A stretch of DNA of 64,000 nt from Bradyrhizobium sp. CCBAU 53351 (GTDB lineage Bacteria; Pseudomonadota; Alphaproteobacteria; Rhizobiales; Xanthobacteraceae): the NCBI RefSeq assembly GCF_015291745.1, contig NZ_CP030059.1, positions 3,065,501-3,129,500 of the forward strand, given 5' to 3'. The notes below the pieces were generated by a model, which ran no database searches, was not told the DNA's origin, and saw nothing but the letters and a program-made list of their open reading frames with translations. The position numbers were made by a program, and so were the translations under genes. This document shows, one piece after another, positions 9,639 through 17,555 of this stretch; positions within the stretch are counted from its first letter, which is position 1; each line of letters begins with the position of its first letter.

Positions 9639-10877
9639 ATGACCTCAACCGACTCCCGCATCGCAATCATCGGCGCCGGCCCTGCCGGCTTGATGGCGGC
9701 GGAAGTGCTGGCGCAGGGCGGCGCCCGCGTCACCGTGTACGACGCGATGCCGTCGGCGGGCCGGAAATTCCTGATGGCGGGCCGGGGCGGGCTCAATCTC
9801 ACCCACAGCGAGCCACTGCCGCAGTTCATGGCGCGCTATCGCGAGGCAGCGCCGAAGCTGCAAGCCGCGATCGAGGCATTTTCGCCCGAGGCGTTGCGGG
9901 CGTGGAGCGAAGCCTTGGGCGAGCCGACCTTTGTCGGCACCAGCGGCCGGGTGTTTCCAAAAGCGTTCAAGGCCTCCCCCCTGTTGCGCGCCTGGCTGCG
10001 GAGACTTGCAGCGAGCGGCGTATCGTTTGCGTTCCGTCATCGCTGGACGGGCTGGGACGGCGAGGGGCGTCTGGTGTTTCGAGCGCCGGATGGCGAGGCG
10101 GCTGTCGTTGCCAACGCCACGGTCCTCGCGCTCGGCGGCGCGAGCTGGCCGCGGCTCGGCTCAGATGGCGGCTGGGTCGAGTTCCTCGGTGCCAAGGGCG
10201 TCGCCATCTCAAAGCTGCGGCCCGCCAATTCCGGCTTCACGGTGGCCTGGTCAGATGTGTTCCGCGATCGTTTCGAGGGACAGCCGCTCAAGGGCGTGGC
10301 GTTGACAGTCGGTGCGCATACGGTGCGCGGAGAAGCCACGATCACGCGCAGCGGTATCGAGGGCGGCGCCATCTATGCGCTGTCGGCGGAGCTGCGCGAG
10401 GCGGTGCTTGGGCTGGGGCAGGCAACGCTGATGATCGCGTTGCGGCCCGACCTCGACACGGCTGCGCTGACGACGCGACTCTCAGGCGTGCGCGGCAAGC
10501 AATCGCTGGCGAACTTTTTGCGCAAGGCGGCGCAAGTGCCGCCTGTCGGCATCGGCCTGATGCAGGAGGCCGCCATCGCCTCCGGCCGGCCGCTGGCCGC
10601 GTTCTCGCCGGCCGAGCTCGCAAAGCTGATCAACGCCATTCCAGTTCAGCTCACCGGCGTCGCCCCGATCGAGCGCGCGATCTCGACCGCGGGCGGGATC
10701 ACGTTCGAAGAGCTCGACGATCACTTCATGCTGCGCAAGCTGCCAGGCGTGTTCACCGCCGGCGAGATGCTGGACTGGGAGGCGCCAACCGGCGGCTATC
10801 TGCTGCAGGCCTCGTTTGCGACCGGGGCCGCGGCGGGCAGGGGTGTATTGGGTTGGCTCAGCCAATTATCGCCGTGA
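9639..10877 (+). CDS. FAD/NAD(P)-dependent flavoprotein, HI0933/YhiN family
   Basis: A 412-residue flavoprotein. The dinucleotide motif IIGAGPAGLMAAEVLAQGG is at residues 10-28, followed by AGRKFLMAGRGGLNLTHSE, the hallmark of the HI0933-like family. A second flavin motif GEMLDWEAPTGGYLLQASFATG lies near the C-terminus. The physiological substrate of this family is unknown, so I name no reaction. It is transcribed towards the MFS gene, whose stop lies nine bases beyond this one. It is not obviously part of an operon. Confidence 0.85.
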   Translation: MTSTDSRIAIIGAGPAGLMAAEVLAQGGARVTVYDAMPSAGRKFLMAGRGGLNLTHSEPLPQFMARYREAAPKLQAAIEAFSPEALRAWSEALGEPTFVGTSGRVFPKAFKASPLLRAWLRRLAASGVSFAFRHRWTGWDGEGRLVFRAPDGEAAVVANATVLALGGASWPRLGSDGGWVEFLGAKGVAISKLRPANSGFTVAWSDVFRDRFEGQPLKGVALTVGAHTVRGEATITRSGIEGGAIYALSAELREAVLGLGQATLMIALRPDLDTAALTTRLSGVRGKQSLANFLRKAAQVPPVGIGLMQEAAIASGRPLAAFSPAELAKLINAIPVQLTGVAPIERAISTAGGITFEELDDHFMLRKLPGVFTAGEMLDWEAPTGGYLLQASFATGAAAGRGVLGWLSQLSP

Positions 10878-10886
10878 CCTTCCCGG

Positions 10887-12104
10887 TTATGACGTGCCGG
10901 TTCGGGTGATGAGGCTGGTGAGGAGTGCCAGCACGCCGAAGCTTGCCGCCACCGCGCAGACCATCGTCCAGCCGCCGTAGCTCCAGCCCAGCGATGCCGC
11001 CGCCCCGCCGACACCACCGCCAATAAAAAACAGCGCGACGAACAGGCCGTTCATGCGGCCGCGGGCTTCCGGACGCAAAAGGTTGATGGCGCGGCGGCCC
11101 AGCGTCTGGTCTGTGGTGATGCCGACGTCGAGCAGGATGGTGCCGAGGCTCAGCACGAGCAGGCCGGCGATGCGGGATTCCAGCATGCCCGCCCATGCGC
11201 AAAGTGCGAGCGAGCCGATGATGAGCAAATGTGCCGCGAAGAACATCGGACGTGCCCGGCCCTTGTCGCCCCATCGGCCGGCCATCGGTGTCGCCGCGGC
11301 GCCCGCGACGCCGATCAGCGCGAACGCCGCAATTCCCCGGGCGTCGAGGTTGAACGGTGCCTCCGGCAGCCGCAGCGCGACCGCCGACCAGAAGGCCGTG
11401 AAGGAGGCCATGACGAGGGAGGCCGTCCAGGCGCGTACGCGCAGCACGGGCTCTTCGCGCAGCAGCCGTGGAAAGGAAAGGAGCAATTCGGCGTAGCTCG
11501 CGCGTGCCGAGGGTTGAAGAGTGGGAAGGTAACGGGCGAGCGCGCCGGCAAGCAGCGCCATCAGAGCGGCCGAGACGACGTAATAAGCCCGCCAGCTCCA
11601 GAGATCAGCGATCAGGCTCGCCGCAGGCCGTGACAACAGAATACCGATCATCAATCCGCCCATGACCTCGCCGATGGCCCCGCCACGACGATCCGGCGCC
11701 ACCATGGATGCGACCAACGGAACCATCATCTGGATTGCAGCGCAGGAGGCGCCGAGGATGAAAGTCGCGAGCAGTAGAAGTATCGGCGTTGGCGCGAACG
11801 CCGTCGCAAGCGCTGCAAGGATGGCGCAGCCCAGCGTCCGCAGGATGACAAGCCGGTTCTCGACAAGATCGACCAGTGGCACGAGCAGCAGCAGGCCGAG
11901 GGCATAGCCGAACAGGGTCAGCGTGCCGATCAGGCCAGCCTGCCAGGCGGGCATGAACAAAGACTGGCCGATCAGGCCGAGCAGGATCTGCGGTGCGAAC
12001 AGATTGGTGACGACGACACCGGCGGTGATCGCGCCGAGCCAGATCAGGGGCCGCTCGGCAAGCTGGTTTCGAGACTCAGGCGTTGTCGTTTCGGAAGCGG
12101 TCAT
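10887..12104 (-). CDS. Major facilitator superfamily transporter (12-TM drug-exporter type)
   Basis: A 405-residue membrane protein with about twelve hydrophobic segments. The loop motif after TM2 is present in altered form (GYALGLLLLVPLVDLVENR). GEVMGGLMIGILLSRPAASLIADLWSWR matches motif C of the exporter group. The last visible loop before TM11 is LRPEARGRMNGLF. Start ATG 12104 faces a LysR-type gene across 92 bases. That gene carries a frameshift, so control of this transporter may be altered. The substrate is unknown. Confidence 0.85.
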   Translation of the reverse strand: MTASETTTPESRNQLAERPLIWLGAITAGVVVTNLFAPQILLGLIGQSLFMPAWQAGLIGTLTLFGYALGLLLLVPLVDLVENRLVILRTLGCAILAALATAFAPTPILLLLATFILGASCAAIQMMVPLVASMVAPDRRGGAIGEVMGGLMIGILLSRPAASLIADLWSWRAYYVVSAALMALLAGALARYLPTLQPSARASYAELLLSFPRLLREEPVLRVRAWTASLVMASFTAFWSAVALRLPEAPFNLDARGIAAFALIGVAGAAATPMAGRWGDKGRARPMFFAAHLLIIGSLALCAWAGMLESRIAGLLVLSLGTILLDVGITTDQTLGRRAINLLRPEARGRMNGLFVALFFIGGGVGGAAASLGWSYGGWTMVCAVAASFGVLALLTSLITRTGTS

Positions 12105-12196
12105 GGGCCCTCGCAGTCGTGGTGCGGAGACCCTTTAAGCGGCACTATCAATATGCTACAATTCAAATAAGTCTATAAAGATTATGCGAGTTTCTT
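12105..12196. promoter_or_regulatory. AT-rich divergent promoter region (MFS / LysR)
   Basis: These 92 bases are clearly more AT-rich than the surroundings, with TATAAAG at about 12173 ahead of the LysR start. I see no strong symmetric operator. The region must hold both promoters. Confidence 0.4.
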
Positions 12197-13100
12197 ATGA
12201 ACACCCATGACCTCGTGGCCTTCGTCGCCGTGGTCGAGACCGGATCGATCGTCGCGGCTTCGGCGCGTCTCAATCTCACGCAGCCCGGTGTGACCCGACG
12301 TATCCAGAATCTCGAGGAGATGCTGGGGGCGCAGCTTTTGGACCGGCTCTCGAAGCCTCTGAAGCCAACGGCGGCGGGCCATGAGGCCTATGAGCAGGGC
12401 CGGCGCCTGCTCAGGATGCTGGACGATCTCAAGTCGGGTGTGGCTAACGACGGCATCGTGCGCGGCGAGTTCAGGCTCGGTCTGACGCCGTTTCTTTCAG
12501 AGGCTGGGCTGACCGGACCGCTCGATGCGGTGCGCGCCGAATTTCCGGGGCTGGCCGTGCGGGTGGTCTCCGGTTGGTCGCCGAACCAGCTCGAGCGTGT
12601 TTGCCGCAACGAGCTGGACGTGGCCGCGATTTGTCTGCCTGACGGCGCAGTGCCGCCTGCCGATCTTGTCGCCGACGATCTCGGCGCGCAGCCCGTCGTC
12701 TTCGTCGGTCGCGCGCGACATGAAGATCCCGCGCACTGTCGACCTTGAACGGCTGTCGCAGCTATCGTGGGTAATCAATCCGGACGGTTGCGGATTTCGC
12801 GACACGCTGAAGCGAAAGTTCGATGCCGAGCATCTGCCGTTCAGTATCGCCGTCGAGGCGCTGGACAGTGAGCTCCGGCTGTCGCTGGTGTCGCGCGGTC
12901 TCGGCGTCGGGCTGGTCACCCCGATTGCGCTGAAGCACAGCGCGTTTCGCGAGAAGCTCAAGCCTATTGCCGCGCGCGACTTCAAGCCTGCCGTGCGCGC
13001 ATGGGTGGTACATCGTGCCCCAGCCGGTCGGCTGGAGCGGCCGATCAGACTCTTCCGTGATGGTCTGGTCCGGGAACTCCGGGCGCTGATTGAGGGCTAG
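12197..13100 (+). pseudogene. LysR-family regulator broken by a +1 frameshift
   Basis: Frame 2 from ATG 12197 encodes a normal LysR N-terminus: HTH in FVAVVETGSIVAASARLNLT, then RRIQNLEEMLGAQLLDR. It continues into the effector domain to about VVFVGRARH, then ends early at 12748. The continuation lies in the next frame (MKIPRTVDLERLSQLSW to VRELRALIEG, TAG 13098-13100). The whole interval is 904 bases, one more than a multiple of three. Removing one base would give a 300-residue protein, the family norm. The shift falls near 12710-12720 in the dinucleotide-rich GTCGCGCGCGAC. It may be real inactivation or a sequencing slip. Confidence 0.75.
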
Positions 13101-14180
13101 CTACCGCAGCTTGCCGCGTGCTGCGACCGGCAGCGTGCCGATGATCTCATCGCCGCGCACCATCACCACCTCGTCCATCATGTTGACGACGACGCAGACG
13201 TGGTTCGGCACGATGCGGACGACGTCGCCGACGTTCGGGCGCGTGTTGCTGCGGGAGAGGTCGAGGAAGCCGTGCTCCTCGGCGAATTTTGCGATCTTGG
13301 CTTCGGGGTGCTCCAGGATCAGGCCGTGGCCGTCGAGGCCGCCGGTGTCCGTCGTCAGCGTCTTCGAGCCGGCATCGAGGATGCCGCGCTCGGGCGCGGC
13401 GCGGCTCACCACCGTCGAGTAGATGTGCAGCGCGCAGTCGTCCCACGTGGCAGAGCCGGCCGCGACCTGCATGCGGTCGTTGTAGATGTAGGTGCCGAAG
13501 CGATGCTCGGTGCCGCCCTTGAGCTTGCCGATGTTGACGAGGTTCGGCGTGCCTCCGGTCGAGACGATCTTCGCGTCCAGCCCGTGCGCGCGCACGCCGG
13601 CCAGCGCCTCGTCGTAGAATTTCTGCGCGTCGGCCCAGCCGGTCTCGGTCGGATAGAGCATGAAGCCCGCGAACTCGAGACCCTTCGATCCCGCGATCTC
13701 GCGCGCCAGCGCAATCGCCTCCGCTGGCGTCTCGACGCCCGCGCGCTTGCGACCGGTATCGCACTCGACCACGACAGAGAGCGGGCGGCCCGACGCCGCG
13801 GCGGCCTTGGGCAGGCCGGCGACGACGGTCGAATTGTCGGCGGCGACCGTCATGTTGGTCTTGGCGTTCAGCGCGCCGAGACGCGCCATCTTTTCCTCGC
13901 CGAGAAGATTGTAGCTGATCAGGATATCGTCGATGCCGGCATTGGCCATGATCTCGGCCTCGCCGATCTTCTGGCAGGTGATGCCCTTGGCGCCGGCCGC
14001 GACCTGCATCTTCGCAATGGTCGGGTTCTTGTGCGTCTTGATGTGCGGCCGGTTGGCGATTCCGGCCTCGTCGCAGGCCTTTTGAATGCGCGCGATGTTG
14101 CGCTCGACCCTGTCCATGTCGATGACGGCACAGGGCGTGCCGTATTCGCGGGCGATCTTGGCGGCGAGGGGAGTTGTCAT
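13101..14180 (-). CDS. D-threonine aldolase / D-serine dehydratase-like PLP enzyme (fold type III)
   Basis: A 359-residue fold-type III PLP enzyme. The N-terminal barrel has RPHIKTHKN with the likely PLP lysine Lys48. The C-terminal domain has PNHVC (His327, Cys329), which matches the metal-binding His-x-Cys of D-serine dehydratases rather than the His-x-Asp of the best known D-threonine aldolase. It probably cleaves or dehydrates a D-beta-hydroxy amino acid. I chose ATG 14180 (MTTPLAAK) because the barrel starts there, although the frame is open to 14459. Its stop abuts the stop of the converging LysR pseudogene. It probably follows the ABC-F gene in one transcript. Confidence 0.85.
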   Translation of the reverse strand: MTTPLAAKIAREYGTPCAVIDMDRVERNIARIQKACDEAGIANRPHIKTHKNPTIAKMQVAAGAKGITCQKIGEAEIMANAGIDDILISYNLLGEEKMARLGALNAKTNMTVAADNSTVVAGLPKAAAASGRPLSVVVECDTGRKRAGVETPAEAIALAREIAGSKGLEFAGFMLYPTETGWADAQKFYDEALAGVRAHGLDAKIVSTGGTPNLVNIGKLKGGTEHRFGTYIYNDRMQVAAGSATWDDCALHIYSTVVSRAAPERGILDAGSKTLTTDTGGLDGHGLILEHPEAKIAKFAEEHGFLDLSRSNTRPNVGDVVRIVPNHVCVVVNMMDEVVMVRGDEIIGTLPVAARGKLR

Positions 14181-14244
14181 GGGAGTCTCTTGGTTGGCGT
14201 GCATTCTGATCGCAAAACCGGTGCCCGCTTTTGCGGAATGCGCG

Positions 14245-16056
14245 CTATGCCTGTTCGATCTCTTCGCGGAGCATTTCAAGTTCGAGCCAGCGCTCCTCGG
14301 CGGCGGATAATTCTTCATGTGCCTTGGCGATCGCAGCTGATGTGTCGTCGAATTTCTTGCGATCCTTGGCGTAGAGGTTGGGATCGTCAAGCACGCGCTG
14401 CAGTTTTGCAATATCGGCTTGCAGCGCCTCCATCTTCTTCGGCAGCGTCTCCAGCGCATGCTTGTCGTTGAAGCTCAGCTTGCGCTTCGGCGCGGAGGCG
14501 GGGGCAGCAGAGCGCCCCTCTTTCTTCTCGGCAGCCGGAGTTGCTTTGGCCGTCTCGCGCTTCAGATCCGCGCCGCGCTGGGTCAGCATGTCGCTGTAGC
14601 CGCCGGCATATTCGGTCCACTTGCCGTTACCCTCCGGCGCGATCACGGAGGTGACGACGCGGTCGAGGAAGTCGCGGTCGTGGCTGATCAGGATGACCGT
14701 GCCGTCGTAGTCGCCGAGCATCTCCTCGAGCACGTCGAGCGTTTCGAGATCGAGATCGTTGGTCGGCTCGTCCAGCACCAGGAGGTTCGAGGGTTTTGCG
14801 AGGGCGCGCGCCAGCATCAGCCGGCCGCGCTCACCACCGGAGAGCACCTCCACCGGCGTGCCACGCTGCTCCTGCGCAAACAGGAAGTCCTTCATGTAGC
14901 CGACGACGTGCTTCGGCTTGCCGCCGACCATGATCTGGTCACCGCGGCCGCCGGTCAGGGCCTCCGCGAGCGTCGACTTGGGATCGAGGCTTTCGCGGTG
15001 CTGGTCGAGCGTGGCCGTCTCCAGATTGGCGCCAAGCCGCACGGTGCCGGAATCAGGCTCCATGCCGCCGGTCAGAAGGTTGACCAGGGTGGTCTTGCCG
15101 GCGCCGTTCGGGCCGATGATGCCGAGGCGGTCGCCGCGCTGGATGCGGATCGAAAAATTATCGACGATCTTGCGCTCGCCGTAGGCCTTGGTGACGCCCT
15201 TGGCCTCGATCACCAGCTTGCCCGACTGCTCGGCTTCGGAAGCCGCGAGGCTGGCGGTGCCGGCCGTGCCGCGATAGTTGCGGCGCTGGTCGCGCAACGT
15301 GTGCAGATTGGCGAGGCGCTTGACGTTGCGCTTGCGCCGGCCGGAGACACCGTGGCGCAGCCAGTGCTCTTCGTCGACGATCTTGCGGTCGAGCTTGTGC
15401 TGGTCGCGCTCTTCTTCCGCGAGCACCTCGTCGCGCCAGGCCTCGAAGGAGGCAAAGCCGCGGTCGATCTGCTTGATCCTGCCGCGATCGAGCCAGGCGG
15501 TCGAGCGCGACAGATTGGTGAGGAAGCGGCGGTCGTGGCTGATGATGACGAGCGCGCTGCGCCTGGAGTCGAGCTCCTGTTCCAGCCATTCGATGGTGGC
15601 GAGATCGAGATGGTTGGTCGGCTCGTCCAGCAGCAAAATGTCGGGCGAGGGCGCCAGCACATAGGCCAGCGCCGCGCGGCGCGCCTCGCCGCCGGAGAGA
15701 TTGTGCGGATTCTCACCGCCGGTGAGCCCGAGCTGCTCGAGGAGATAGCGCGCCTGATGCTGGTCGTCACCGGGCGCGAGGCCGGACTCGACATAGGCGA
15801 GCGTGGTCTTGTGCTCACCGAAATCGGGCTCCTGCGGCAGATAGCGCACGGTGGCGCCGGGCTGCACGAAGCGCGTGCCGCCGTCGGGCTCGACGATGCC
15901 GGCCGCGATCTTCAGCAGCGTGGACTTGCCGGAGCCGTTGCGGCCGATCAGGCAGACGCGTTCGGATGGTGCGACATTGAGCTCGACGCCCGACAGCAGC
16001 GGCGTGCCGCCAAAGGTCAGCTTGATGTCTTTGAGTTGGATCAGGGGGGGCGCCAT
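14245..16056 (-). CDS. ABC-F family ATPase (Uup/EttA type)
   Basis: A 603-residue soluble protein with two ABC ATPase domains and no membrane segment. Domain 1 has GRNGSGKSTLLK, LSGGEARRAAL and LLLDEPTNHLD. Domain 2 has GPNGAGKTTLV, LSGGERGRLML and LVLDEPTNDLD. The last 80 residues are a charged coiled coil ending in LEMLREEIEQ, as in Uup. ABC-F proteins act on ribosomes; which subgroup function applies here is not decided. The start is ATG 16056 (MAPPLIQL), two bases after the upstream YaiI-type stop, so the genes are one operon. Confidence 0.9.
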   Translation of the reverse strand: MAPPLIQLKDIKLTFGGTPLLSGVELNVAPSERVCLIGRNGSGKSTLLKIAAGIVEPDGGTRFVQPGATVRYLPQEPDFGEHKTTLAYVESGLAPGDDQHQARYLLEQLGLTGGENPHNLSGGEARRAALAYVLAPSPDILLLDEPTNHLDLATIEWLEQELDSRRSALVIISHDRRFLTNLSRSTAWLDRGRIKQIDRGFASFEAWRDEVLAEEERDQHKLDRKIVDEEHWLRHGVSGRRKRNVKRLANLHTLRDQRRNYRGTAGTASLAASEAEQSGKLVIEAKGVTKAYGERKIVDNFSIRIQRGDRLGIIGPNGAGKTTLVNLLTGGMEPDSGTVRLGANLETATLDQHRESLDPKSTLAEALTGGRGDQIMVGGKPKHVVGYMKDFLFAQEQRGTPVEVLSGGERGRLMLARALAKPSNLLVLDEPTNDLDLETLDVLEEMLGDYDGTVILISHDRDFLDRVVTSVIAPEGNGKWTEYAGGYSDMLTQRGADLKRETAKATPAAEKKEGRSAAPASAPKRKLSFNDKHALETLPKKMEALQADIAKLQRVLDDPNLYAKDRKKFDDTSAAIAKAHEELSAAEERWLELEMLREEIEQA

Positions 16057-16058
16057 GG

Positions 16059-16550
16059 TCAGCTCTGGCTGGTTGCGGCTGTATCCGCGCGGCGGCGCTG
16101 AATGCGGCGCAGCGTCTGGTCGAGCGCCGAGAGGAAGGTGGAGCGGTCGCGCGGGGAGAACGATCGCGGGCCGCCGGTGACTTCGCCGGCCGAGCGCAGA
16201 TCCGTCATCAGATTGCGCACCGCCAGCGTCATGCCGATCGATTCCTCGGTGAACGGTTTTCCGTTCGGCGCGATCACATCGGCGCCCGCCTTCACGCAGC
16301 GGCTGGCCAGTGGGATGTCGGAGGTCACGACGACATCGCCGGGCCGGGCGCGCTCTGCGATCCAGTCGTCGGCCGCGTCCATGCCGCTGCCCGCGGCGAT
16401 GCGCTCGATCAACGGGTCCTGCGGCACGCGGATGAAATTGCCGGCGACGACGCTGACGGGCACGCCGTGCCGGAGCGCCACGCGGTAGATCTCGTCCTTC
16501 ACCGGACAGGCGTCGGCGTCGACATAGATGCGGGTGGGGATGTCGGTCAT
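16059..16550 (-). CDS. YaiI/YqxD family protein (UPF0178)
   Basis: A 163-residue protein beginning [18 protein letters not shown], the signature of the YaiI/YqxD family, with [12 protein letters not shown] and the Asp-rich DDWIAE segment further on. These residues recall PIN/NYN-type nuclease folds, but the family has no firm function. ATG 16550 starts at the conserved N-terminus; the frame is open further left without similarity to anything I recognise. It is the first gene of the run leading to the ABC-F and PLP genes, and diverges from the hotdog gene across about 105 bases. Confidence 0.85.
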   Translation of the reverse strand: MTDIPTRIYVDADACPVKDEIYRVALRHGVPVSVVAGNFIRVPQDPLIERIAAGSGMDAADDWIAERARPGDVVVTSDIPLASRCVKAGADVIAPNGKPFTEESIGMTLAVRNLMTDLRSAGEVTGGPRSFSPRDRSTFLSALDQTLRRIQRRRADTAATSQS

Positions 16551-16591
16551 TCGCCGCGTGGTACCGCATTCAGGGCCCAAAGGCGAGGGGA

Positions 16592-16619
16592 TTGACCGCT
16601 GTTCCCGGGGGCCTACGAT
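16592..16619 (+). promoter_or_regulatory. Candidate sigma-70-type promoter for the hotdog gene
   Basis: TTGACC (16592-16597), a 16-base spacer and TACGAT (16614-16619), 36 bases before ATG 16656. The match is fair only. Confidence 0.4.
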
Positions 16620-16655
16620 CGGCCCGAAACAACAAGAATATCGGGAACGCCAGCC

Positions 16656-17456
16656 ATGCCGAACCGGCTCGAAACCTACCGCGTCGAGGCCTACAACACC
16701 GCCAAACAATCCGAAAACAAGATGCACGATGACAATGTGGCGCGCCGCTTCGGCTTTGAAGGCGGGCTGGTCCCTGGCGTCGACGTCTTCGCCTACATGA
16801 TGCACGTGCCGATCGCGCGCTGGGGGCGCGACTTCCTGAGCCGTGGCCTGGTCGAGGCCCGCTTCATCAAGCCGGTCTATGACGGTGAGACCGCCGATGT
16901 CGATGCGACCGAGCACAACGGCCTCTTGACCATCGAGGTGTTCAGCCGCACCACACTGTGCGCCACGGGCACGGCCTCGTTGCCGGCGGCCGCGCCGGCG
17001 GTGTCGCTCAGCGACTATCTCGCGGTGCCCGTGGTGGACGAGCGCAAGCCGGTCAGTCCCGCGACGTTCGAGGCGGGCAAATGGCTGGGCACGGCGCCGC
17101 GCCGCTGGGCCGGGCAGGATGCGGCGGACTATCTCACTGATGTCAGGGAGAAGGACCCGATCTTCGCGCGCGAGGGGCTCGGCCATCCCGGCCTGATCCA
17201 GCGCGTCATGAACCGCGTGCTGGTGGACAACACGATCCTGGGTCCGTGGATCCATGTCGGCAGCCGCATGCAATTGCTGTCCGCCGCGCGCGCCGGCGAC
17301 GAGATCACCGCGCGGGCAAAGGTTACCGCGAATTACGAGAAGAAAGGCCACCGCTTCGTCGAGCTCGACGCGCTGGTCGTCGGCAACGGCACGACGCCAT
17401 TGGCGCATTGCCAGCACACCGCGATCTACCAGCCGCGGGAGCAGGCGGCGGCGTAA
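16656..17456 (+). CDS. Double-hotdog MaoC-like protein of unknown function
   Basis: A 266-residue protein with two hotdog-like halves. The first half contains [20 protein letters not shown], a MaoC-type pattern with His and Asp, followed by FIKPVYDGE. The second half contains [20 protein letters not shown] and a matching strand pattern. Double hotdog proteins of this kind act on thioesters or bind acyl groups, but I cannot assign a substrate. ATG 16656 follows a candidate promoter. It converges on the CoxL-like gene, with a palindromic repeat between them. Confidence 0.65.
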   Translation: MPNRLETYRVEAYNTAKQSENKMHDDNVARRFGFEGGLVPGVDVFAYMMHVPIARWGRDFLSRGLVEARFIKPVYDGETADVDATEHNGLLTIEVFSRTTLCATGTASLPAAAPAVSLSDYLAVPVVDERKPVSPATFEAGKWLGTAPRRWAGQDAADYLTDVREKDPIFAREGLGHPGLIQRVMNRVLVDNTILGPWIHVGSRMQLLSAARAGDEITARAKVTANYEKKGHRFVELDALVVGNGTTPLAHCQHTAIYQPREQAAA

Positions 17457-17467
17457 TATTCTAGACC

Positions 17468-17547
17468 GTCATTCCGGGGCGGTCGCAGGACCGACCCCGG
17501 AATCTCGAGGTTCTGGGTTCGATGCTTCGCATCGCCCCGGAAATGAC
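17468..17547. repeat. Dispersed palindromic element, family C (GTCATTCCGGGG)
   Basis: Outer arms GTCATTCCGGGGC and CCCCGGAAATGAC can pair, with the inner dyad GATGCTTCGCATC. Related copies lie at 21937-21976 and 23607-23732. It lies between convergent genes and may act as a bidirectional transcript end. Confidence 0.8.
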
Positions 17548-17555
17548 AAACAGCC

